Part shown: piece after piece, positions 1 through 5,072 of the stretch
Layout of the letters: every line of letters starts with the position of its first letter
Numbering within the stretch: position 1 is the first letter of the stretch
NCBI GenBank assembly: GCA_018663165.1
Contig: JABJES010000216.1
Location: 1-5,072 of the forward strand
Origin: Rhodospirillaceae bacterium
GTDB lineage: Bacteria > Pseudomonadota > Alphaproteobacteria > UBA11136
Direction: 5' to 3'
DNA: 5,072 nt
Program-made: the position numbers and the translations under genes
The notes under the pieces: model-generated
The model's input: the letters and a program-made list of their open reading frames with translations, nothing else
The model's database searches: none
Told to the model about the DNA's origin: nothing

Positions 1-117
1 AGCAGCCGTCTTTTTGGTCACTCTCTTTTTGGCGGCTGGTTTTTTCTTAGCAGCCGTCTTCTTGGTCACTCTCTTTTTGGCGGCTGGTTTTTTCTTGGCA
101 GCCGTCTTCTTGGTCAC
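1..117. repeat. 48-bp tandem repeat within the H1-like gene
   Basis: Units occupy 1-48 and 49-96, and the first 21 bases of a third unit occupy 97-117. Units one and two differ at a single base (window positions 13 and 61, T versus C), which is synonymous (AAA/AAG Lys). The partial third unit differs from unit two only at its first base, also synonymous (GCT/GCC Ala). Each unit encodes 16 residues, so copy-number change keeps the frame. The array may continue beyond the left edge. Confidence 0.9.
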
Positions 118-150
118 GGTCGTCTTGCGTTTAACTGGTTTTTTCGCCAT
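1..150 (-). CDS. Histone H1-like lysine/alanine-rich repeat protein, N-terminal part (partial at left edge)
   Basis: The minus strand is open from an ATG at 150-148 to the window edge, giving 50 codons that begin MAKKPVKRKTTVTKK and continue as repeats of VTKKTAAKKKPAAKKR. Nearly all residues are Lys, Ala, Thr, Pro, Arg or Val, with no acidic or aromatic residue. This is the composition of bacterial H1-like DNA-binding proteins (AlgP/Hc1-type tails), which bind DNA non-specifically through positive charge; that role is inferred from composition. The start lies 10 bp after the aminotransferase stop, in a different frame, with a weak Shine-Dalgarno-like GTAGG six bases before the ATG, so co-transcription is likely. 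The repeat units are 16 residues long and almost identical at DNA level. The C-terminal part lies outside the window, so length and any globular domain are unknown. The opposite strand also reads open here as a hydrophobic repeat, but that is a mirror of the lysine codons. Confidence 0.75.
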   Translation of the reverse strand, partial: MAKKPVKRKTTVTKKTAAKKKPAAKKRVTKKTAAKKKPAAKKRVTKKTAA

Positions 151-160
151 TGGGTGCCTA

Positions 161-1366
161 CTACTTTCTGGCCTTTTTGGGGGCCTTCATGTTTTTCAAC
201 CAATATTTACTGGCGGCGGCGACGCCACTGCCAGGCTTGACTTTAATACCACTATCTATCATCGCCATTTCGGCACCGGTGATCGCGGCGGCTGCCTGAA
301 GTTCATTAAGATCACCAAGATGTCCAATGCGGAACACCTTGCCGGCAAGAATATTAAGACCTGCTCCGAGTGCCAAATTATATTTGCCGTAAGCGGTGGC
401 AATCACTTTGCGTGCGTCGGCACTTTTTGGAACAATAATCGCGCTGACAGTATCAGATTCCCACTTCGGACCTTTGGCGCAAAGTTTGAGTCCCCAACCT
501 TCTTTCACGGCCTGACGTACGCCTTCAGCAATACGGTGGTGCCGGGCAAATACGTTCTCAAGGCCTTCGTCGAGAAGCATGTCAATCGATACCCGCAATC
601 CGCGCAGCATAGGTGTAGGCGGCGTATAGGGGAAATAACCGCTGGCATTGGTTGCCAACATATCTTCCCAGGAATAAAAACAGCGCTTTAACTGAGCCTT
701 TTTATGGGCCTTGAGCGCCTTCGGGCTGGCGGCGAGAATGGCTAGGCCGGCAGGCAGCATGAAGCCTTTTTGTGAGCCTGAGATGGCGCAATCGACGCCC
801 CATTGGTCCATGCGGAAATCGATGCTGGCGATGGAAGAGACGCCATCAACGAAAAGCATCGCCGGATGTTTGGCGGCGTTCATCGCCTTGCGAACGGCGG
901 CAACGTCGCTGGAGACGCCGGTTGCAGTTTCGTTTTGGGTCACACAGACCACTTTGTATTTATGATTTTTGTCTTTTTTCAGAATTTTTTCGATTTTTTC
1001 GGCCGGTGTGCCTGTGCCCCAGGGGACATCACGCACATCGACGTCAAGGCCGAGGCGCTTGAACATGTCCGCCCACAGAAGGCTGAACTGACCAAAGCGG
1101 AAAATCAGAACTTTCTCGCCTGGAGACATGGTGTTGGTAATTGCAGATTCCCAGGCACCGGTTCCAGAGCCGGGAAAGACAAAGACGTTACCTTTGGTGG
1201 TCTTGAAGATCTTCTTCAGGTCTTTGAACAGGGGCAGGGTGAGTTGGGGAAAATCAGCGCTACGCATGTCTTCTGAAGAAACGTGCAGGGCATTAAGAAC
1301 GGGCTCAGGAACATTTGTCGGGCCCGGGATAAAAAGATGGTGGCGGCCGGTTTTCGTACGAGGCAT
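161..1366 (-). CDS. sgaA: Serine-glyoxylate aminotransferase (class V, PLP-dependent)
   Basis: This cytosolic PLP enzyme of 401 residues is predicted to convert L-serine plus glyoxylate to hydroxypyruvate plus glycine, as in the serine cycle and glyoxylate recycling. Related members also use alanine or aspartate as donor, so substrate choice is inferred. Visible family features, counted from the chosen start: HHLFIPGPTNVPEPVL at residues 9-24; the phosphate-binding turn GSGTGAWESA near 67-76; VDGVSS at 173-178 with Asp174 placed to hold the pyridine nitrogen; SGSQKGFMLPAG at 196-207 with Lys200 as the Schiff-base lysine; and FRIGHLGD at 345-352 with Arg346 as the likely carboxylate-binding arginine. 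Length matches the family (about 400). The ATG at 1366 is preferred over an in-frame TTG at 1384, because AAGGGA (1378-1373) sits six bases before the ATG and FIPGPTN-type proteins start here. The C-terminus ends in an unusual basic tail, KNMKAPKKARK, followed by two stop codons (TAG TAG). The H1-like gene follows after 10 bp. Confidence 0.93.
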   Translation of the reverse strand: MPRTKTGRHHLFIPGPTNVPEPVLNALHVSSEDMRSADFPQLTLPLFKDLKKIFKTTKGNVFVFPGSGTGAWESAITNTMSPGEKVLIFRFGQFSLLWADMFKRLGLDVDVRDVPWGTGTPAEKIEKILKKDKNHKYKVVCVTQNETATGVSSDVAAVRKAMNAAKHPAMLFVDGVSSIASIDFRMDQWGVDCAISGSQKGFMLPAGLAILAASPKALKAHKKAQLKRCFYSWEDMLATNASGYFPYTPPTPMLRGLRVSIDMLLDEGLENVFARHHRIAEGVRQAVKEGWGLKLCAKGPKWESDTVSAIIVPKSADARKVIATAYGKYNLALGAGLNILAGKVFRIGHLGDLNELQAAAAITGAEMAMIDSGIKVKPGSGVAAASKYWLKNMKAPKKARK

Positions 1367-1409
1367 TAAAATTCCCTTTTTCAAACGATAAAAAATTCTT
1401 CAACAGCAT

Positions 1410-1482
1410 TCTTCACTAGCGCGCTCTTCACTAGAGGTGGAAAGTCTTTAAAGATCGTTTCCATTATAGCGCACTCTAGTGA
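1410..1482. promoter_or_regulatory. Operator-like cluster of CACTAG/CTAGTG motifs around the sgaA promoter
   Basis: A perfect 10-bp direct repeat TCTTCACTAG occurs at 1410-1419 and 1425-1434, spaced by 15 bp. The second copy is part of TCACTAGAG (1428-1436), whose exact inverse CTCTAGTGA lies at 1474-1482. In addition TAGCGCGCTCT (1417-1427) recurs as TAGCGCACTCT (1467-1477), 10 of 11 matching, and AGCGCGCT (1418-1425) is a perfect palindrome. The tetramer CTAG, generally scarce in proteobacterial genomes, is present three times in 64 bp. One motif lies just upstream of the minus-strand TATAAT and two lie in the predicted leader, an arrangement that would suit a repressor bridging the promoter. 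The regulator is unknown; this is inference from repeat geometry. Confidence 0.5.
1463..1468 (-). promoter_or_regulatory. Perfect TATAAT -10 box, probable sgaA promoter
   Basis: The minus strand reads TATAAT here, giving a predicted transcription start near 1456 and a leader of about 90 nt before the sgaA ATG. No good -35 hexamer exists 16-18 bp upstream (TCTCTT at 17 bp), so the promoter may need an activator or be weak. A second, weaker candidate lies further out: TTGATT (1525-1520), a 17-bp spacer, and TATTGT (1502-1497) on the same strand. Confidence 0.45.
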
Positions 1483-1682
1483 GTAAAGAGACAGGAACAA
1501 TAGTGTTAGTGCAATAGTAAATCAATCCTCTCCGGATTTTTTTCCAAGGTCAATATATTGCTGACATTTCGGAATTTTTTTTATCAGGCAGCAGATAGAG
1601 AATCAAAGGCGAATTTGAGGGGGTAAATCTTCATCGCCGGAGATGTTTTTTCTCTCCGTTTTCTCTCGCCGATATATTTGGA

Positions 1683-1719
1683 AAGGACGTACATATAAGT
1701 AAGGAGCGTACATATAAAT
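1683..1719. repeat. Tandem duplication of about 19 bp in the intergenic gap
   Basis: AAGGACGTACATATAAGT (1683-1700) is followed directly by AAGGAGCGTACATATAAAT (1701-1719). The shared core CGTACATATAA is exact. The second copy runs into a near-palindrome, ACATATAA/ATATATGT (1710-1725, 7 of 8 pairs). An 8-bp inverted pair, ATATATTT (1672-1679) and AAATATAT (1716-1723), encloses most of the array. Its role is unknown: a protein-binding site or a chance A/T-rich duplication. Confidence 0.6.
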
Positions 1720-1812
1720 ATATGTCACGCCAGACAGTGACGATGTTGCTGATGGCTTGAAAAGGCGTTGTCGGACTGATCCGCTCATGCGCCATAACTT
1801 GAATGTATTTAG

Positions 1813-2958
1813 TTAAAGTTCATTCTTAATTTTTTTACCGTCTTGATCGAGGTCTGGGGCGGGGTTGCGCCGCGTTGGGTCAGGCATTCCTTCGATCTTG
1901 ATCGGGTTGCCAGCCATGCGCACCGTGCCGGCGGCGGTATCTTTGCTTTCGACCACCATGTTGCGGGCTTGTATCTGCGGGTCGGCCAGGGCCTCGTTGA
2001 TGGTGTTGATGGGGCCGCATGGAATTCCCTTGGCGGTGAAAAGTTCGAGCCAATGGCTGACCTTTTTTTCGCCTAATGTCATCTCGATTTCATCTTTCAG
2101 GGCAGGGGCGTGGGTGGTGCGCAAATCATTGCTGGTGAACAAGTCGTTGGTGACGAGATCGGCGCGCCCCAGAGCCAGCCCCAAGGCTTCGAACAAACGG
2201 TCGTTGCCCGCAGCGATAACCAGATAGCCATCGGCGGCGTGAAAAGCGTCAAAGGGCGTAATCGAGGGATGGCGGGCACCCAACGGTTGCGGTGTTTCAC
2301 CGCTGGCGACATGGCGGGCGATGGCATTCTCTAGAATTGCGATCTGGCAATCGAGCATTGCGACGTCGATTTTAGCGCCGATTCCTGTGCTGTGGCGCTG
2401 AAACAGTGCTGCGTTGATGGCGATTGTGGTGAACAGGCCAGCGGTGATGTCGCCGACCGATGTACCGACCCTGGTCGGTGGTGTGTCTGGATGGCCAGTC
2501 AGACTCATGATGCCGCCCATGGCCTGGACCACCATGTCATAGGCGGCGCGATCCTTGTAAGGCCCGGTCTGTCCAAAGCCGGACGCGCTGGCAAAGATCA
2601 GTCGGGGATAGTCGGCGTGCAGCCGTTCCCAGCCATAGCCTAGTTTTTCCATGGTGCTGGGGCGGAAATTCTCGACCAACACGTCGGCGCGACCCAGAAG
2701 TTTTTCAAAAACCGCCTTGTCCTCGGTGTTTTTGAGGTCCAGCGCGATGCTTTCCTTATCCCGGTTCAGGGACATAAAATAGGCCGACTTGCCTTTGATG
2801 AAGGGGCCGATATGACGCGCATCGTCACCTTTTACAGGTTCTTCGACCTTAATCACCCTGGCGCCGAGATCGGCCAGAACCATGGTGCAATAAGGTCCGG
2901 CGAGAATCCGGGTCAGATCGACAACGGTAATGCCGTCCAAGGGACCTTTTTCGTCCAT
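1813..2958 (-). CDS. Class III (CaiB/BaiF family) CoA-transferase
   Basis: This protein of 381 residues is predicted to move CoA between an acyl-CoA and a free carboxylic acid through an aspartyl-CoA thioester. The N-terminal hallmark LDGITVVDLTRILAGPYCTM is at residues 7-26, followed by LADLGARVIKVE (28-39), the FMSLNRDKESIALDLK segment (61-76), VENFRPSTMEKLGYG (95-109) and ASGFGQTGPYKDRAAYDMVVQAMGG (125-149). Asp141 in AAYD aligns with the catalytic Asp of formyl-CoA transferase. The C-terminal part has DGYLVIAAGNDRLFEALG (243-260) and GIPCGPINTINEALADPQI (311-329), both typical. Length is close to the family norm (380-400). The ATG start is supported by GAGG (2970-2967) eight bases upstream. 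Substrates cannot be assigned: glutarate, oxalate, malate/citramalate and carnitine enzymes all share these motifs. It stands alone, divergent from the hydrolase and separated from sgaA by about 445 bp, so an independent promoter for sgaA is likely. Confidence 0.92.
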   Translation of the reverse strand: MDEKGPLDGITVVDLTRILAGPYCTMVLADLGARVIKVEEPVKGDDARHIGPFIKGKSAYFMSLNRDKESIALDLKNTEDKAVFEKLLGRADVLVENFRPSTMEKLGYGWERLHADYPRLIFASASGFGQTGPYKDRAAYDMVVQAMGGIMSLTGHPDTPPTRVGTSVGDITAGLFTTIAINAALFQRHSTGIGAKIDVAMLDCQIAILENAIARHVASGETPQPLGARHPSITPFDAFHAADGYLVIAAGNDRLFEALGLALGRADLVTNDLFTSNDLRTTHAPALKDEIEMTLGEKKVSHWLELFTAKGIPCGPINTINEALADPQIQARNMVVESKDTAAGTVRMAGNPIKIEGMPDPTRRNPAPDLDQDGKKIKNEL

Positions 2959-3078
2959 CTAATATGCCTCATAAAGGGGGCGGGTGAAAATACCCAGTCA
3001 ATGGTTCTTAGCAGGGGATGATCTGGCGGTGCAATCCCGGCTTTTCTGTCTGTCCTGCTGCGGCTATGATCCGGCCCC
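2959..3078. promoter_or_regulatory. Divergent intergenic region between the CoA-transferase and hydrolase genes
   Basis: 120 bp serving both start sites. For the plus strand, TATGAT (3065-3070) is a good -10 match, with TTTTCT 17 bp upstream as a poor -35. Its predicted start, near 3077, almost coincides with the hydrolase ATG at 3079. For the minus strand, TTGACT (3001-2996) resembles a -35 but has no convincing -10 at the right distance. A short GGGT/ACCC inverted pair with a 6-nt loop is at 2982-2995. Confidence 0.4.
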
Positions 3079-3954
3079 ATGACCATGCACCAATCTCATG
3101 TTCTCTGTACCGATCCTGATGGTCTTCACCGGCTTTCCTATGTCGAATGGACGGCAACGAAAGACGGAGCAGAAACAGGCCCAGAGCGGACGCTCATCTG
3201 TCTCCATTCCCTGACCGGCAACGGGCGGCTTTACGATGATCTGGCCCAGGAGCTCGCCTCTGCGGGGTACCGGGTCATCTGTCCCGATCTGCCCGGTCGC
3301 GGCGCTTCCGACTGGCTGAGCCGCTCCAGGCACTACACCTTTCCCCAATATATTTCTGACATCGTGACTCTGATCGCCAGACTTGATGTGGCGCAAGTCG
3401 ATTGGGTCGGCACGTCCATGGGCGGGGTGATCGGCATGATGTTGGCGGGAATGACGGGGACGCCGATCCGCCGTTTGATTCTTAATGACGTTGGCGGGCG
3501 TGTTCCAAGCAAGACCTTGCGTCGCATCGCCCGTTATGTCGGCGCCTATCCCTCCTTTGGTGATCTTAAAGATGCGGAGGTCTATTTCCGTGACATCTAT
3601 CGCGGTATCGGCCCTTTGAGCGACGACCAGTGGCGCCGCCTGGCCATTGTCGGCACCCGCCCCGAGGAGGGCGGTGGTTTGAGGCTCGCTTATGATCCCG
3701 GTATTTCCAAATCTCTGAGCCGAATAATTTTCCGTGATGTGCGTCTGTGGAAATTTTGGGATTCCGTCACCTGTCCGGTGTTGGCATTACGCGGTGGTGA
3801 GTCCAGAGTGTTGCCTCTTGATGTGGTTGAGGAAATGCAAGGCCGAGGCCCCGGCTGCAAGCTTGTCGAATTTCCAGGCATCGGCCATGCACCGTCTCTG
3901 ATGGAGCAAGACCAGATCGCCGCAATCCGTGACTGGCTGATTGCAACAGCTTAA
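3079..3954 (+). CDS. Alpha/beta hydrolase-fold protein, catalytic acid position altered
   Basis: A cytosolic protein of 291 residues with an alpha/beta hydrolase fold; its substrate is unknown. Features in order: the oxyanion-hole strand LICLHSLTGNGR (39-50), where His-Ser replaces the usual His-Gly; VICPDLPGRGASDW (66-79); the nucleophile elbow VGTSMGG (110-116) with Ser113; LILNDVGG (133-140); a cap region at about 141-225; the seventh-strand segment PVLALRGGESRVLP (233-246); and PGIGHAP (266-272) with His270. In this family the segment after the last-but-one strand normally reads G-x-x-S-D with Asp as the catalytic acid; here Arg243 occupies that position. Asp137, in the place used by some dehalogenase-type relatives, could substitute. 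There is no signal peptide or membrane segment. The start is ATG 3079 or ATG 3085 (MTM); no Shine-Dalgarno is seen. The stop is 6 bp from the convergent hemB stop. Confidence 0.9.
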   Translation: MTMHQSHVLCTDPDGLHRLSYVEWTATKDGAETGPERTLICLHSLTGNGRLYDDLAQELASAGYRVICPDLPGRGASDWLSRSRHYTFPQYISDIVTLIARLDVAQVDWVGTSMGGVIGMMLAGMTGTPIRRLILNDVGGRVPSKTLRRIARYVGAYPSFGDLKDAEVYFRDIYRGIGPLSDDQWRRLAIVGTRPEEGGGLRLAYDPGISKSLSRIIFRDVRLWKFWDSVTCPVLALRGGESRVLPLDVVEEMQGRGPGCKLVEFPGIGHAPSLMEQDQIAAIRDWLIATA

Positions 3955-3960
3955 AATAAT

Positions 3961-5072
3961 TTATGATTTCAATAGTTTGCGGGCGATATCGGCGGCGGCA
4001 TAAGTGAAAATTCCGTCCGCCCCGGCGCGCTTGAAGGCGAGCAGGCTTTCCATCATTACAGCATTGTCATCAAGCCAGCCTCTTTCCGCCGCCGCCTTCA
4101 TCATCGCGTATTCACCGCTGACCTGATAGGCGAAAACAGGTACGGCGAACTTGTCTTTTACCCGACGGATGATATCGAGATAGGGCATCCCCGGCTTGAC
4201 CATCACCATGTCGGCTCCCTCGTCGAGGTCGAGTTTAATCTCGCGCAGGGCTTCGTCACTGTTTCCAGAGTCCATCTGATAGGTTTTTTTGTCGCCCTGT
4301 CCCAAGGCCGTGGCCGAGCCCACCGCATCACGGAAGGGGCCGTAAAAGGCCGAGGCATATTTCGCCCCATAAGAAAGAATGCGCACATGGGTAAAGCCTT
4401 CCTCGTCGAGGGCGTCGCGGATGGCGCCGATGCGCCCGTCCATCATATCGGAAGGCGCGATGACGTCGCAGCCGGCGCGGGCCTGAACCAGGGATTGGCG
4501 GCACAGCATATCGACTGTTTCATCGTTGATGATTTCACCATTGCGCAAAAGCCCGTCCTGGCCGTGGGGTGTATAGGGGTCCAGCGCCACATCGCAGATA
4601 AGCCCGAGATCGGGATGGGCGGCTTTGACCGCAGCCACCGCCTGACAGGCCAGATTGTCGGGATTGACGGCCTCTCGCGCGTCATCTGTTTTTTTCTGTG
4701 GCGGCACGACCGGAAAGATGGCAATGGCGGGTAGGCCGAGGGCAACGGCCTCACCGGCTGCTTTCACCAGATGGTCGATGGTGAGGCGCTCGACGTCGGG
4801 CATTGAGGGAACGGGGGCTTTCTCGTTCCGGCCTTCCTGGACGAAAAGCGGCCAGACCAGATCTTCAACGCTTAAGCGGCTCTCTCTGATCAGGGCGCGG
4901 GACCAGGCATCGCGGCGATTGCGGCGCAGCCTGATCCGGGGAAAGCCGGGGTGGTGATGGAATTTACCCGGCTTTGTCTTTTCACCAAATTCCAGCCAGT
5001 TTGCCGAAACGTCGAGTATTCCGGCAGCGACACGCAGATTGGCGCGGGTCGGTTGATGGCCCCCCCCCCCCC
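3961..5072 (-). CDS. hemB: Porphobilinogen synthase (delta-aminolevulinate dehydratase), 5' end unresolved at the right edge
   Basis: HemB condenses two 5-aminolevulinate molecules to porphobilinogen, an early step of haem, chlorophyll and corrinoid synthesis. Numbering from the internal Met codon at 4803: FPVVPPQKK (30-38); DVALDPYTPHGQDG (71-84), the aspartate-rich metal region; APSDMMDGRI (116-125); SYGAKYASAFYGPFRDA (144-160) with Lys148; QMDSGNSDEALREI (176-189); and MVKPGMPYLDII (201-212) with Lys203. The two lysines are the Schiff-base pair. The Met at 4803 cannot be the real start, because family-typical sequence continues upstream in frame (FPRIRLRRNRR, ending SMPDVERL); from that Phe (codon 4944-4942) to the C-terminus is 327 residues, the normal length. 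No ATG, GTG or TTG occurs in frame between there and the edge, although the frame stays open through the terminal C run. So either the protein has an N-terminal extension starting beyond the window, or one base is missing near 4938-4941 and a GTG at 4985 is the start. Confidence 0.93.
   Translation of the reverse strand, partial: GGGGHQPTRANLRVAAGILDVSANWLEFGEKTKPGKFHHHPGFPRIRLRRNRRDAWSRALIRESRLSVEDLVWPLFVQEGRNEKAPVPSMPDVERLTIDHLVKAAGEAVALGLPAIAIFPVVPPQKKTDDAREAVNPDNLACQAVAAVKAAHPDLGLICDVALDPYTPHGQDGLLRNGEIINDETVDMLCRQSLVQARAGCDVIAPSDMMDGRIGAIRDALDEEGFTHVRILSYGAKYASAFYGPFRDAVGSATALGQGDKKTYQMDSGNSDEALREIKLDLDEGADMVMVKPGMPYLDIIRRVKDKFAVPVFAYQVSGEYAMMKAAAERGWLDDNAVMMESLLAFKRAGADGIFTYAAADIARKLLKS
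5060..5072. other. Run of 13 C at the window edge, probable sequencing or assembly artefact
   Basis: The window ends in an uninterrupted 13-base C run, unlike anything else in the sequence. On the hemB strand it would encode poly-glycine before the family-typical N-terminus. A poly-G read artefact placed in reverse complement at a contig end would look exactly like this, which is an inference. Confidence 0.7.

Larger units (their letters stand above)
1367..1812. other. Non-coding gap between the CoA-transferase stop and sgaA, A+T-richer than its flanks
   Basis: About 445 bp without a convincing gene. The sgaA-proximal half holds the promoter and operator-like motifs listed separately. The distal half holds a perfect 10-bp palindrome CAATATATTG (1551-1560), a 6-bp stem CGGAGA/TCTCCG with a 9-nt loop (1638-1658), the 19-bp tandem duplication (1683-1719), and a 5-bp stem GTCAC/GTGAC with an 8-nt loop (1724-1741). 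The last lies about 72 bases past the CoA-transferase stop and, read on the minus strand, is followed by an A/T stretch rather than a clean T tract, so it is at best a weak terminator. A 61-codon minus-strand ORF (1788-1603) lacks a ribosome binding site and recognisable content. Confidence 0.7.

Noticed and set aside
1..117. Repeat array considered as a CRISPR or other non-coding array
   Set aside because: The 48-bp units are directly adjacent without spacers and keep one open frame encoding a KKTAAKKKPAAKK-type repeat, so the array is coding.
14..691. Plus-strand ORF of 225 codons beginning with hydrophobic Leu/Ala/Phe/Val repeats, resembling a membrane protein
   Set aside because: It is the antisense of the lysine/alanine-rich repeat and of sgaA; lysine codons (AAA/AAG) read as Phe/Leu on the other strand. 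It runs through the confidently assigned sgaA gene.
961..1006. T-rich stretches (several runs of 5-6 T) suggesting a terminator or promoter element
   Set aside because: On the minus strand these are Lys/Ile codons of the sgaA segment EKIEKILKKDKNHKYK.
803..1276. Plus-strand ORF of 157 codons and overlapping ORFs opposite sgaA
   Set aside because: Antisense shadows of a complete, well-recognised aminotransferase; no family-like motifs of their own.
1367..1384. Extended sgaA start at a TTG (codon 1384-1382), adding six residues
   Set aside because: The bases AAGGGA between the TTG and the ATG at 1366 are ideally placed as a Shine-Dalgarno sequence for the ATG, and the ATG start matches the usual N-terminus length.
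1638..1658. CGGAGA/TCTCCG hairpin followed by TTTT on the plus strand, resembling an intrinsic terminator
   Set aside because: No plus-strand gene precedes it, the stem is only 6 bp, and on the minus strand, where genes do run, no T tract follows.
1603..1788. Minus-strand ORF of 61 codons in the gap between the CoA-transferase and sgaA
   Set aside because: No ribosome binding site before its ATG, no recognisable content, and it spans the tandem duplication and A/T-rich palindromes. Treated as non-coding, though a small unknown gene cannot be fully excluded.
4387..4957. Plus-strand ORFs of 115 and 100 codons opposite hemB
   Set aside because: Antisense shadows of hemB codons; no independent features.

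Overview
The window looks like ordinary chromosomal sequence from an alphaproteobacterium, probably from or near the Rhodospirillales. This is inferred from protein character only: an aspartate-type (not cysteine/zinc-type) porphobilinogen synthase, a serine-glyoxylate aminotransferase of the methylotroph/alphaproteobacterial kind, a class III CoA-transferase and an alanine/lysine-rich histone H1-like protein. Coding density is high except for one gap of about 445 bp. The 13-C run at the right edge suggests that this edge is a contig end.

Layout, left to right. (1) Positions 1-150, minus strand: the N-terminal 50 codons of a lysine/alanine-rich H1-like protein built on a 48-bp tandem repeat, cut by the left edge. 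(2) 161-1366, minus: serine-glyoxylate aminotransferase, complete, ending 10 bp before the H1-like gene, so the two are probably co-transcribed. (3) 1367-1812: an A+T-richer non-coding gap. It holds a perfect TATAAT on the minus strand, flanked by a cluster of CACTAG/CTAGTG motifs that look like an operator for the aminotransferase gene, and further out a 19-bp tandem duplication beside a near-palindrome. (4) 1813-2958, minus: CaiB/BaiF (class III) CoA-transferase, complete. (5) 2959-3078: a divergent intergenic region of 120 bp. (6) 3079-3954, plus: alpha/beta hydrolase, complete, with Arg where the catalytic Asp is normally found. (7) 3961-5072, minus: porphobilinogen synthase (hemB), convergent with the hydrolase across 6 bp; its 5' end is unresolved at the right edge.

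The genes do not form one obvious pathway. The aminotransferase handles glyoxylate/serine and glycine/hydroxypyruvate. The CoA-transferase activates an organic acid that cannot be identified from sequence, and a link to glyoxylate or oxalate metabolism is only a guess. HemB belongs to tetrapyrrole synthesis. I see no defence system, mobile element, CRISPR array, tRNA or rRNA. The points most worth checking are the operator-like cluster at 1410-1482, the replaced acid residue in the hydrolase, the hemB 5' end, and the pairing of an H1-like gene with an aminotransferase that itself ends in a basic tail.
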